28,253 nt of DNA, taken from Hofstenia miamia. Taxonomy: Eukaryota > Xenacoelomorpha > Acoela > Hofsteniidae. The notes under the pieces were generated by a model, which worked only from the letters and a program-made list of their open reading frames with translations, was not told where the DNA came from and searched no databases. Made by a program: the position numbers and the translations under genes. The stretch is taken from positions 782,472 through 810,724 of the forward strand of contig CABFPE010000135.1 in the NCBI GenBank assembly GCA_900660155.1, given 5' to 3'. Positions 18,609 through 27,664 of this stretch are shown here, one piece after another; positions within the stretch are counted from its first letter, which is position 1, and each line of letters opens with the position of its first letter.

Positions 18609-20385
18609 TTAGCTTTCTGACTCCTCATCAGTTGGCAATGCTTTGTCCATTCCATCTTCTGATTGCTGTACATCTTCATCATCATAATATGCTTCCTCAT
18701 CTCCAATTACATTTATTTGTTTTTGTTGACACTTCTGTCCACAGCCATAGCACTTAGCATCTTTTTCTCTCACCTTTCTTGTTTTTCCATCTTTCCCTTT
18801 AACTTTTATGATTTTTTCCGCTTTCATGTTGTTGTAAGTTTTGTTTGGGGAAAGTGGTTTGAGTTTTTTCTCCATGTCGGTGCCTCTCTGTGCCATGCAG
18901 CTTTCTTGTATATTTGTGGATTGTTCTTGATGGTTGCCTGTATGTTGACCGCCTTTCAGATCATTCTTTCTAACTTATCATCTATGTCGCACTTTATTTC
19001 TTACTGCGTTCTGATGCTCACTGGCATTCCTTTGCAAATATGCAAGAATAGATCATATTTTGAATATCTATTTTCCCTTGAGCTCAGCATTAATAGACAT
19101 TTGACTTGTTGGATGTAGTTTTTAATTTAATCAGTTTTTTCATTTTGGTTGTGCTTAGAATTATTCAATATTGGTTTTTGAAACTCTTGTTTTCATAATA
19201 AGTTATGAAATCTCCAATAAGTAATTCATAGTTCCTCTTTGTTTTCCATGTCCAACAGGAGGTAATGTTGGGAAGCTGTCAAGTATAGTGGGAGTCTTGC
19301 TGCTTGCTGGCTTACTTTTTGTTCTGCCATTGTTACTCAAACATCTGTAACTATTTGGCAAATGTCGGGTTGTAGCCATCTACCCTTCCATTGAACTTGG
19401 GTAGGATTGCTTTCCAATGTATTGTGTCGTTGGTTGTTATTTGTGGTAAAATTGAATTTTCGTACTTGGGTTTATTGTGATTCTTTATTGTGTCTTCCTC
19501 TTGTAGTTGTGTAGTAATCTCATTTATGATTTTCTGTTTCTCAGCATCTGAGTCTTTGTCCAATTCTTCATATGTTATTCTTTTGTTAGCTGGCATGTGT
19601 GGTGCTTGAAGTTCGCTCTCCTTTCTTGAATGAAATTCCATTTTGTGGGTCCATATGCTTCCTCGGTTTTCTTCTTCCATTAACTGTAGCAATCTTAGTT
19701 TGTCCTATAGTTGCTCTAGTTCTCCTGCTTGTAAATTGTTGTCCTCTATTAGCTGTCTGCTTGTTCTTTCCAGTTGCTGATTTTTTTCCTGCCACTGTTG
19801 ATTCTGTTCTAAGAATCTTTTGTTGGACTCAGATAATTGGTGTGTGAGAATTGTGATCTCGTTTTGGAATAGCTTGCTTTGCTCATCTAGTCACATTTCC
19901 ATATTTAGCTTGATTTCACTCAAGATGGTTTTGTTTTGTCATTCCATTTGCTTGAATTTGTTTGTTAATTGCTCGATTTCACTCTTCAAAAATGCTTTGT
20001 TTTCTTGGCTTCTTCTTAACATGTTGATTATCTGTTGAGGGTTCATCTCTGGGGGTGAGTTGTAGGGACTGTAGTTCCGTGTCTGGGGATGAATTTTCAC
20101 TGGAGTATGGTGATGATCGTGTTGCACTAGGGATTACTACCCTGGGTGCTGTTTTCTTTGCACTGCCTTTCTTTTCTTTTGTCATAATTTCCTTTGGTTT
20201 GTGGTGGTACTACTTCTTGATCACGATTCCAGGATCTTGTTGAAGTGCATTGGTTTGGATTTTAAGTAGCTCTCTTTGTTGACTAGCTTGGTTTTCATGT
20301 ATTTCTCCTGTTGCTTAACTTCCACTCTCACATATAGATCTTGTTGTAGTGTGCGGATTGTTCCACTGAACATTTCTTTTAATCA
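18609..20385 (-). pseudogene. Gypsy gag with long coiled coil, fragmented
   Basis: The N-terminal part near 20185-20060 reads KKTAPRVVIPSATRSSPYSS and TELQSLQLTPRDEP. A charged, Q/E/K/L-rich coiled-coil-like segment of about 110 residues follows (20040-19690; KSEIEQLTNKFKQME, TILTHQLSESNKRFLEQNQQ, WQEKNQQLERTSRQLIEDNN), with three in-frame stops. Next come NKRITYEELDKDSDAEKQKI and the capsid start ILPKFNGRVDGYNPTFAK (19380). Frameshifts break the capsid. The C-terminus (18896-18609) has a lysine-rich block and CYGCGQKCQQ, apparently a CCHC zinc knuckle shortened by deletion, then an acidic tail ending EESES. Gag would form the particle and bind element RNA. Confidence 0.72.
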
Positions 20386-20475
20386 AAGAGAAAAGGAGTT
20401 CCTTGTGTTCTGAGAAGAAACACCTATCTTAACTCAGTTAAATAAAAGGACTTCTTTTCCAGGTTGTTGTTCTTG

Positions 20476-20491
20476 GCTGTCATGGTCGCCA
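20476..20491 (-). promoter_or_regulatory. Primer-binding site, Gypsy copy A
   Basis: On the minus strand TGGCGACCATGACAGC directly follows the LTR end GTTACA. It is the same 14-base core as in copy B and one base away from the TRIM site, complementary to a tRNA-Arg 3' end. Confidence 0.78.
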
Positions 20492-20848
20492 TGTAACATC
20501 CTCTACCAGGCATTATTACTGTTCATCCTTTGTTACTTTATAACATTGGTTGTATCTTTGTGGGTAGGGATTTACTACCTAGATACTGTTTAGCTATTAT
20601 TTATTTCTGTTAGCATAGTATAACTAGATTTAACTCTTCTCTATTTAGGTGACGAAGCCATACAGCAATCTCTCCAAAGATCGATAATGGGCATCTGCCT
20701 GAAGATGATCTCCACATCCAGTTTCACCAGTCCATTGATGATCCACTTGGTTGAGTTCCACCTCTCAGCTCAGCGATATAACTTATGTGTACCCATGAAC
20801 TTCTATAAAACTAACTGGACTGGAAAAAATGAATAAATAACAGCAACA
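20492..20848 (-). repeat. 5' LTR of Gypsy copy A
   Basis: 357 bp. On the element strand it begins TGTTGCTGTTATTTATTC and ends GGATGTTACA, so TG...CA. The inner end is fixed by the adjacent PBS; the outer end by TGT...ACA symmetry and the change to Tc1-like sequence. Confidence 0.75.
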
Positions 20849-21101
20849 TTTGGCCGATTTCACTCAGTCATTTATTAATTCCACTCTTCAATTCACTCAT
20901 AAAAGACCTTCCATTGGCTTTGCGTGGTCTCCTCGTTTTTCACTTTGTTGTTAGCCTTCCTTCTTTTTTGTAAGCTGCAATAATGTAACCTACTGTAATC
21001 TTTGATATACCAGTGAGTCTCGAAATTTCCCAATAAGAAATCTTATTTTGATAGTGCTGAATGACAAACTTTCGTCCAAAACTTGGTCTCTCTTTAGCCA
21101 T
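20849..21101 (-). pseudogene. Tc1-like transposase, N-terminal DNA-binding part
   Basis: From ATG at 21101 the minus strand reads MAKERPSFGRKFVIQHYQNK, then ISYWEISRLTGISKITVGYI and IAAYKKEGRLTTK, a stop, and KTRRPRKANGR. This is the first helix-turn-helix, a linker and the GRPRK-like AT-hook of Tc1/mariner transposases, which bind the terminal inverted repeats. A TGA/TAA-type stop lies before the RRPRK motif, and a second stop precedes the LTR. The catalytic DDE domain is missing: the Gypsy LTR begins where it should continue. So the Gypsy element probably inserted into this Tc1 copy. Confidence 0.8.
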
Positions 21102-21299
21102 GCCTTCCAGAGACAGCTATCAAAAAGCTGAAATTAAACTACACGTAAATGAGATGATGGTTAAACTCCATGTGTTTCAGTTGCTCACTTAAATATTTTC
21201 ATTGAGTACCTGTCATAACGGTCACATTGTGTTTCATTGCGTTTAGACAATCCGTCCTAACTGTTACGGCACAAACGTGGAGTTGAAAATTTATACTAA

Positions 21300-21923
21300 G
21301 GCAAATTCCTGTGGATGAAGGACTTTAAACGATTGACTATTTATAGTTAAAAATATCGTTTTTTTAAAAAAAAACTTAAATACACTTCACACCTTACACT
21401 CAGATAATTCTATAAGTATAGATGGGCCTTCCAAACCAATTGAGTCAGAGTTATTGATGCTAAAAGTATCAGGGTTGAAGAAATCGAGCAATTCAAGTCA
21501 TAATGGAATCATGATCTATCATGAGGTGAATTCGTGAGTTATGAGTGCTCAAAATTTTTTTCAAGAAGTTATAAAAAATTATGAAATTCAAAAGATGTTT
21601 GAGGTTAATGATACCTGATTCTTTACCCACTTTAACAACTTCAATCCCCTCTGATATCTAAGGCGTTTAACGCCATTGAAATCCACCTCCATGAGCGAAC
21701 ACGAAAGATGTTTAAACTATTGGAATCAATAAACCAGTTCTAATTGAAGGGAATAATAATGTCTCTCTGCATAAGTTATGTTTATTTCTTGTATTCTATA
21801 AGTTCCTCATTACATTGCTCGTAACTAGAATTAGTTTTTTGAAATGTGACTAATATGATAATAATGCAAATCTTCAAAATGTAAACCTTGTTTTTTAAAA
21901 CAAAATTTATATAGTATTCACTG
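21300..21923. other. AT-rich, no feature recognised
   Basis: No coding or RNA similarity on either strand. The interval 21102-21300 could hold the remaining Tc1 flank, but no inverted repeat was found. Confidence 0.4.
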
Positions 21924-22219
21924 CATGCAGTGTTACGCAATAATCATTTTTTTAACTTTGGTCCACATTTTCCATTACTTCCGCCAAGCCTTACCCGACC
22001 TAGGAAACGATACGCCTAACCGAATTCTTTAAGGCCTATTTAAAGTAAAGCCAATTCAGCAATTTTTATAATACTTGTCAAAAGATTTTCAGCAATTTTC
22101 CGGTTTAGTATACATACATTTCGTATGTTAGAAATATCGATACCCCGGTGTTTTTACAATACCGAAAAATACTTATACGCAGTAAGTTTCTGAAAAAATT
22201 AAATCCGGCTTCAACACTG
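21924..22219. mobile_element. Possible hAT-like MITE
   Basis: The left side reads CAGTGTTACGCAATAATC (from about 21928). The right end reversed (22219 leftward) reads CAGTGTTGAAGCCGGATTTA. Only seven bases are common. Inner sequences attttccggttt and ataccgaaaaat are partly inverted. There is no matching 8-bp flank. The right end is the better supported of the two. Confidence 0.3.
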
Positions 22220-22586
22220 TTACTTTTTGTTTATCATCAATTTAGGTGATTTCTAATAATTTCTGAATTTAATCATTAATAACTTTGCATAAGACTGACG
22301 TTTTATCTCAAAGAACATATTAGAAAACTTTAAAAATGTTAATATTTAGAAAATTCCAGGAAATTAATATTTTTTAGCATTTGTCATTCAAAAATTCATA
22401 TTTTAAAAGAGTGTGCTAATGATGAATTTCGGATAATGTGTGATTAACATGATGAGGGTAAAGCTACAAATTAGCGAAAATGTGTAGGGATATTTGAACG
22501 TGATTGATCTTAAGCACAATGCCAAAATCTATTTAAAAATATATCGTTATCAGCAGTGACACAATCGGATTCTTAGTAACTTTGTA
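22220..22586. other. AT-rich, no feature recognised
   Basis: Nothing with motif support on either strand. Confidence 0.4.
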
Positions 22587-22833
22587 GCTTATGATCTCTA
22601 AAATACAAATTCATTTACTTCCAAAATTTAGCATGTAATCTTTTAAGATAACATAAAATTTTCGTATTATTAATGAATTTCAATGAGGCGCATATATATA
22701 TATATATATATATAAAGATATACAACTATGTATATGCTTATGATTTCTAAAATACAAATTCATTTACTTCCAAAATTTTACCTTTAATCTTTTAAGATAA
22801 CATAAAATTTTCGAATTATTAATGAATTCCAAT
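22587..22833. repeat. Direct repeat of a 98-bp unit, period 149
   Basis: Units 22587-22684 and 22736-22833 both run from gcttatgat(c/t)tctaaaatac to aatgaatt(t/c)caat with only a few differences. Each is followed by a (TA)n tract (22692-22714 and 22835-22855), so the duplication included the microsatellite. Confidence 0.9.
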
Positions 22834-23233
22834 AATATATATATATATATATATATTAGGGGTATGAAAGTAGAGTAATCTTATATTGGAATATTTTTTT
22901 TATTGTTCTTTTTAATGAAAATCAAGAATATATTTTAAATATTGATTGAATTCTAAAAAAAGTTCACCCCCAATAATGATCAAAATTTTTTATAGTCACA
23001 AGAGAATTGAATAGGAAAATATCAGTGAAAAAAAACTTTATCAGTATGGTTTACAGAACAGCTCCTTATAAACCATAAATCTGGAGAAACATTGACATTG
23101 TTTAAAGCGCATAAAAATATAAATATATAAAAAATAATTGCTAACTATATCATTATAAATCAATTTTATTGTTATTCAAAACAAAAATTTATCCTAAAAA
23201 TTTTAATCATTATTCTGTTGCTTTTTTATTGCT

Positions 23234-23446
23234 TCAAACAACTTCCAGCATTATCCTTTCTTTATTGACAAAATGACGATATAAGTCTTTCATTAGTCTT
23301 ATTGCACGTTCTGCACACTGGTTGCTTCTGGAAATATTAAGCATACTAGTTTCTCTTTTCCAATGTCTTCTAAATGATTCTGATACCTTTTTAAAAGGTG
23401 GTAGGACTGATGATCTGAGAACCAATGATAACTTACAAACTGACAT
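23234..23446 (-). pseudogene. Short fragment resembling C-terminal part of an uncharacterised repeat-encoded protein
   Basis: 70 open codons containing SVLPPFKKVSESFRR and then NQCAERAIRLMKDLYRHFVN followed by KERIMLEVV. The pattern N/S-ERxIxL-hydrophobic-K/QD-F followed by KDE-x-x-x-LLxVV is, from memory, frequent in multicopy proteins of unknown function in invertebrate genomes. The identification is tentative. The frame ends at TGA; residues after it in another frame do not add certainty. It lies inside the TA-flanked element, next to a hAT-like end at 23458. Confidence 0.35.
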
Positions 23447-23457
23447 ATCCTTTCTAA

Positions 23458-23874
23458 CAGTGTTGGAACCAGGCGGAAATTTTAAGGACGGGGCGGGAGA
23501 CGGCCGGAAACAGCTATTACCGGTCCTTCGGTTTTAACCGGAAATTTTGTTATATAAATATATATATATATATTGAGAACGTTCAGTTTCCTTGGTTAAT
23601 TTATTTTTGTATGATAGTTAAAATGTATAAAACTAATCATTATACCTTATATTGCTTTGGCATTTGAACTCAGTTAGTATTGAATAATTTTTAAGTACAC
23701 AAAAAAATAAATTAAAAAAATAATTTTTTCCCTGTGAATCATTTCATTACACAGGATATACTTCTATAGAATATTATCTTGAATGACAATTTCAAATGAG
23801 CTCAGAATTTAATGGATATGCATATGCTTTGAAATTGGGGAGGGGGCGGGTCCCTGCGCAGCACGACAACACTG
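23458..23874. mobile_element. Possible hAT-like insertion with GC-rich ends
   Basis: CAGTGTTG at 23458-23465 and CAACACTG at 23867-23874 form an 8-bp inverted pair. Next to the left one is a GC-rich patch (ggacggggcgggagacgg); next to the right one is ggggagggggcgggtccc. Such composition stands out from the AT-rich background. The 8-bp flanks (ctttctaa and tatgtgta) do not match, so the two ends may not belong to one insertion. Confidence 0.4.
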
Positions 23875-24133
23875 TATGTGTATGTATGTAATAAGCACTT
23901 TAAAATTTAATAAATTAGTTAAAGAAAAGTTGTTTATTTAGTAAACATTGAAATTTAGATTTTGCATTACAGGGGATGAAATTTTATTTTTCAATTGCAT
24001 TTTGGAGTGAACTTTCGTTATGGAAATTCCTATTACACATAAAAATTGATGTAAAACGTATTTTTTATCACTTCATCACATTCCAAATAAATTCTTTTGA
24101 AAAAATTACTAACATTCAAACCCCTAATAAATG

Positions 24134-24155
24134 TATATATATATATATATATATA
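24134..24155. repeat. (TA)n microsatellite
   Basis: About 11 TA units just right of the TTAGGGGT element end and 15 bp left of the EGF exon. Confidence 0.93.
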
Positions 24156-24170
24156 GAAAGAAAATGAAAC

Positions 24171-24293
24171 CTTTGCAAATCCCTTGAACCTTAATATAGC
24201 CAGGTTGACACTTGCATTCGAAAGAAATCCTTTTGTTTATACATATTGAAAATGGTCCACATATCAGAGGGTTTTCTTTACATTCATTTATTT
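24171..24293 (-). CDS. Calcium-binding EGF-like domain exon (second)
   Basis: The acceptor is tatagttttgcttag at 24294. The 123-bp exon is phase 1 at both ends, as usual for EGF exons. It encodes EINECKENPLICGPFSICIN followed by KRISFECKCQPGYIKVQGIC and KG: six cysteines in C-x5-C-x4-C-x8-C-x-C-x8-C style spacing, with the N-terminal (D/E)INEC calcium motif and the aromatic F-x-C-x-C. The donor is GTTTCA instead of the usual GTAAGT, which is weak; exon skipping, mutation or an alternative donor is possible. EGF domains act extracellularly, in adhesion, matrix or receptor proteins. The parent gene is not identifiable. Confidence 0.82.
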
Positions 24294-24336
24294 CTAAGCA
24301 AAACTATAAATTTTTAGAAGTTTTCAATTAATGATT

Positions 24337-24361
24337 TATATATATATATATATATATATAT
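24337..24361. repeat. (TA)n microsatellite
   Basis: About 12 TA units in the intron between the EGF exons. Confidence 0.93.
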
Positions 24362-25601
24362 TTATTTAATTTTTTATTTATTTATATATACAGCAATGGA
24401 AATTTCAGATCATTATACATGATTATGGATAAACAACTAACAGCAGCTTTTTAGTTGTATCCATAATTAACTGAATCAATTATTGCAATAACCCAGACGA
24501 TGCATGCACATTAATTACTAGAACAGGTAAACAACAATAGAATATATCAAGTTAAGTTTCGTTGATTCATCCGAAATTTTCATTTATGTACGAGATGGCA
24601 CTCTATTTAATTTTTTTTTCTAATTTTTAATTTCTCTTATAACAGTGCATTGCATATTTACGATAACTATTCTTTCAAACTAATTTTATCTCTTACATAT
24701 TTTCCATTCTAAATATTTTCCTATTGGATGTGTTTTCTTTATAATCAAACTTTTACAGACCCACTCATTCAGGATTCTCAATAATGAAATAAAATTATAA
24801 AAATGTATACCTACATATTGATAATTTTGAGAGTATTTGAATCTAGCAAAATTAAAATGGATATTTTGCAGCTCAGTTATACTAACACTTAGTTGAGACT
24901 TTTTTATGAAAAGAAAGCCAAAAACTATTAAATAAATTTGCTGATTTAAATTTTCTCATATTATTAATAATATCAAATTTATGTAATATTTTTCTATTCC
25001 ATTATGCTAAATAAATTTGAAAATAATATTTTAAGCCATTCAAATGTAGTGCCATTAATAGTATATTATTCATAATTAACCATATTAAACAATAAAATTC
25101 ACTAAAAGTAGATATCCGTACAATAGATATTATTAGAATGCTAGAATGTTTGAATACAATTAGAGCATTTGCTCGCTTCTAATGCACAATTGATCGAAAA
25201 ATCAAAATTTAAATCTGTAATGGTTGAAGCAAGCAATCCAAGTTGGCTCAAAACATATCTGTTAAAAGTTTTCCTAAAATAGAAGTAATATTTATATAAA
25301 AAATATTCCCATCTATTGAAAACATTAATACACATTAATTTTTTTAATGTTGGTTTTACTCATTTGTATACACCTAAAAGCTACATACGATATTGTTTTG
25401 TTAATGCTACTTGTAATTATCGACATTAAAGAAAGAATGTATTCCAGAGTTGTAATCTTCTATTCGTAGAAACAGTGTACAAAAAATGAGGCATATACAA
25501 TTAGAACAAAACTTATATAGCAAGTCTATTTTTGAAAAACAGCACGATGTATAATAATATTGGAAGCATTGGGTAATTAATTCGTGAAATCTGAAACTTA
25601 C
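24362..25601 (-). other. Intron between the two EGF-like exons
   Basis: AT-rich sequence running from the donor GTAAGT at 25601 to the acceptor at 24294. It contains a 64-codon open frame (25141-25335) without EGF cysteine spacing or splice borders; I do not call it an exon. Confidence 0.6.
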
Positions 25602-25730
25602 CTTCACATTTACCAGAAACTTTTCTGTAGCCTTCTATACATGAGCATTCATAAGAAGCAGCTTTGTTTACACAATTGCTGTTAGAAATGTTAGAACATA
25701 TTTTAGGATTTTCTGCACATTCATTAATAT
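25602..25730 (-). CDS. Calcium-binding EGF-like domain exon (first)
   Basis: The acceptor is tttgatttag at 25731 and the donor GAAG|GTAAGT at 25601. The exon is 129 bp, phase 1-1. It encodes DINECAENPKICSNISNSNC, then VNKAASYECSCIEGYRKVSG and KCEG. Six cysteines, the DINEC calcium-binding start, the C-VN-x4-SYECxC consensus with the aromatic residue, and EGY before the last cysteine are all present. It is upstream of, and in the same strand and phase as, the exon at 24171-24293, so both belong to one multi-EGF gene transcribed right to left. A fibrillin, latent-TGF-binding or tick-type multi-EGF protein would fit; two domains cannot decide. Confidence 0.9.
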
Positions 25731-26194
25731 CTAAATCAAATTATTTGTTAATATAGAATATTATTCGTAAATCAAGAAATGAACTCTAAGTTTTTTTATA
25801 AAGTTTAATTTACATCCATACATAAAAAAATCATCAATATATTCTATTTTAACAGGATTAAAATTTTATTAATATCAAAATAAACAGAATATAATTTGAA
25901 AGTGGCTTTCTGTACAAAATTTGCATAAAACTAGCTCTCTGTACGCCCAATGTTTATATCCTGCTCTGTGTACATTTTTTCAAAATAATGAAAAAAATTT
26001 TTTCATTTCTATTTAGTTTGGTTATTTTTTCATTATTTATATACAAAAAAGTTATTTCAAGCTATCATTGTAAATGTTGTATAATCTCTATATATGAATA
26101 GTTTGCCAATATTTACATACAATTTTTAATCTCTATAACAATAATAACATTATCAAATCTGAAGTCAATGTAATACTACTGAATCTTTGCATTC
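25731..26194. other. AT-rich, probably intron
   Basis: No further EGF exon was found. Nothing else is supported. Confidence 0.4.
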
Positions 26195-26248
26195 GAATTC
26201 AGATTAATTGACATCTAAAAAGAATTCAGATTAATTGACATCTAAAAA
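26195..26248. repeat. Perfect 27-bp tandem duplication
   Basis: GAATTCAGATTAATTGACAT followed by ctaaaaa occurs twice in a row (26195-26221, 26222-26248) without a difference, implying a recent slip or repair event. Confidence 0.95.
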
Positions 26249-26379
26249 GGTGATTAAAACTACCAAATTATTAGCTATACCATAGTATTGACAATTTTTT
26301 GTGTCATTCGTCATTTAATTAGTAAATTTATTTTTTCCGGATAAACAATTATATTGATTTAAGCTTAAAGGATTGAAAA

Positions 26380-26690
26380 GGGAAAACATGGCTCAGGCTA
26401 ACCAACAGTCCATGTATTTTTTCAAATGTTGCCTCAGCCTACAGCCTATAAAGCTTCTGAAAAATTGGACTTGCCCGGTCCGCAACCTAAATTTACTATA
26501 ATTTGGTCAGCATTTTTATCCAATAATCCAATAATGTTTCTTGTATAATTAGCAAAAAGTGATGGCAAATCTCTTCATCCCACAGCTTGCATGAGTAACG
26601 TTATCGTCAGGCCAATCCACGCCCTACATTGACCGAGACAACCCGCAGCCAGCGTGGGGCGGCCTCAACGAATTTTACCCTTGATATATC
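26380..26690. other. Relatively GC-rich patch, possible repeat remnant
   Basis: Two adjoining blocks, around 26385-26500 (cttgcccggtccgcaacc) and 26573-26690 (acccgcagccagcgtggggc), contrast with the AT-rich background. They show no open frame and no clear tRNA-type A/B boxes. A decayed SINE or transposon end is possible but not shown. Confidence 0.35.
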
Positions 26691-27542
26691 TCATAGCTCA
26701 GAAAGTATATAAATTATTTTTAAGACTTAAATAAGTTCGATTGAACTGCTTCAAAGATGTCAAAATACAAATAAATCATTGTTTAAGTCTCTTTGATAGT
26801 TTTGTACATATTATTTAGTTGCATATGGAAATGGAAATCATTTTATGAAATGTAAATTTAAAGAAATTTTTTGGAAGTAAAAACTCAATCCTATAAATTG
26901 GAAAGCACACCCAAGTATATTTAACCCATTAGTTATTTGTGGTCTTAGGATTATATCTTATTTTTTTACAAATTTTAAAAGCCTGTTTTACTCTTTACAT
27001 TGCCAATATACATTTTTCGCAACTCTAATGTTCATGTCTAAAACACTTGGTGTCGGCCGTTATGAAAAAAGGACACATATGAATGAATATTTTATGAACT
27101 GCTATCACATTCTGCCCAAAACAAAAACGTCCTTGCATTATGTTAATTTGAGTTCACACATATATTGGTAATAGATGTCAATATTTTTTCAGCAGCAATT
27201 ATTTTTATCAAGGCAATTTTGCTCGCATAACGTTGTATTGCTGCGTCGGACGTTTCAGTTACAATTAAGCAAAAACTTGAATACTTATAGCAGCCATTAG
27301 CTAGTGAAGAACTATTTATTTGAGAAAAACAGCATACAACACAACCAATAATCATAGTGTAAGCAAGAAAGATCCAAATAAAGTCGATTCTGTATTATAA
27401 ATTTTCCATACTTTGATTACTCCAAAAATTTTTGGATCTCATACTGTTGAAGGTAACATAACTCAGTAGGATTAGTACAAATAAATCCAGTTTCGATCCC
27501 TGCTTGAAAACTCATATTGGCAAAATTCTTTAAACTTAAAGC
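26691..27542. other. AT-rich, probably intron
   Basis: Short minus-strand open frames at 27143-27355 and 27417-27602 lack family motifs. No gene is supported. Confidence 0.4.
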
Positions 27543-27664
27543 AAAAACGTTCATGCTGTGGACAAACACATGAAAAATGAGACATATTTTAAACATTAAC
27601 ACATTTGCTGATCTTTGCTTGGCAAGTATGGATTATTTGCAGGATCATTTTCACACTCATGATC
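27543..27664 (-). pseudogene. Degenerate EGF-like unit
   Basis: The minus strand reads DHECENDPANNPYLPSKDQQ, then after a one-base frame shift CVNV, a TAA stop, and NMSHFSCVCPQHERF. The pattern (D-x-E-C, then C-VN, then F-S-C-x-C-P-x-x-x-R) fits a calcium-binding EGF domain, but one cysteine position is tyrosine. There is a frame shift, a stop, and no good acceptor before it. It lies upstream of the two good EGF exons on the same strand, so it may be a dead exon of the same gene. Assembly error is an alternative. Confidence 0.45.

Larger units (their letters stand above)
17281..20848 (-). mobile_element. Truncated Gypsy-type LTR retrotransposon (copy A)
   Basis: On the minus strand the order is 5' LTR (20848-20492), PBS (20491-20476), gag, protease, RT. 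The element stops inside the RT at about 17281, and RNase H, integrase and the 3' LTR are absent. gag-protease-RT order and RT similarity indicate Ty3/Gypsy type; the tRNA-Arg PBS resembles the mdg1/412 group, but the clade is not certain. Numerous stops and frameshifts make it inactive. The plus-strand open frames here are antisense shadows rich in hydrophobic residues. Confidence 0.85.
22856..24127. mobile_element. TA-flanked TIR transposon in (TA)n, with nested hAT-like ends
   Basis: The left end is TTAGGGGTATGAAAGTAGAG; the right end reversed is TTAGGGGTTTGAATGTTAGT. The first eight bases are identical and 14 of the first 16 match. Both ends are flanked by TA and both sides are (TA)n. The 1272-bp length and TA duplication suggest a Tc1/mariner-like or other TA-targeting element. 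No intact transposase is seen; only a short coding fragment (23234-23446) and GC-rich inner sequence are present. Confidence 0.65.

Noticed and set aside
18663..19118. 151-codon hydrophobic open frame on the plus strand
   Set aside because: It is antisense to the lysine-rich gag end of Gypsy copy A; the hydrophobicity follows from the reversed A-rich coding strand.
25141..25335. Frame starting MCINVFNRWEYF, superficially like the middle of an EGF domain
   Set aside because: The following residues lack the required cysteine spacing, and no splice borders frame it.
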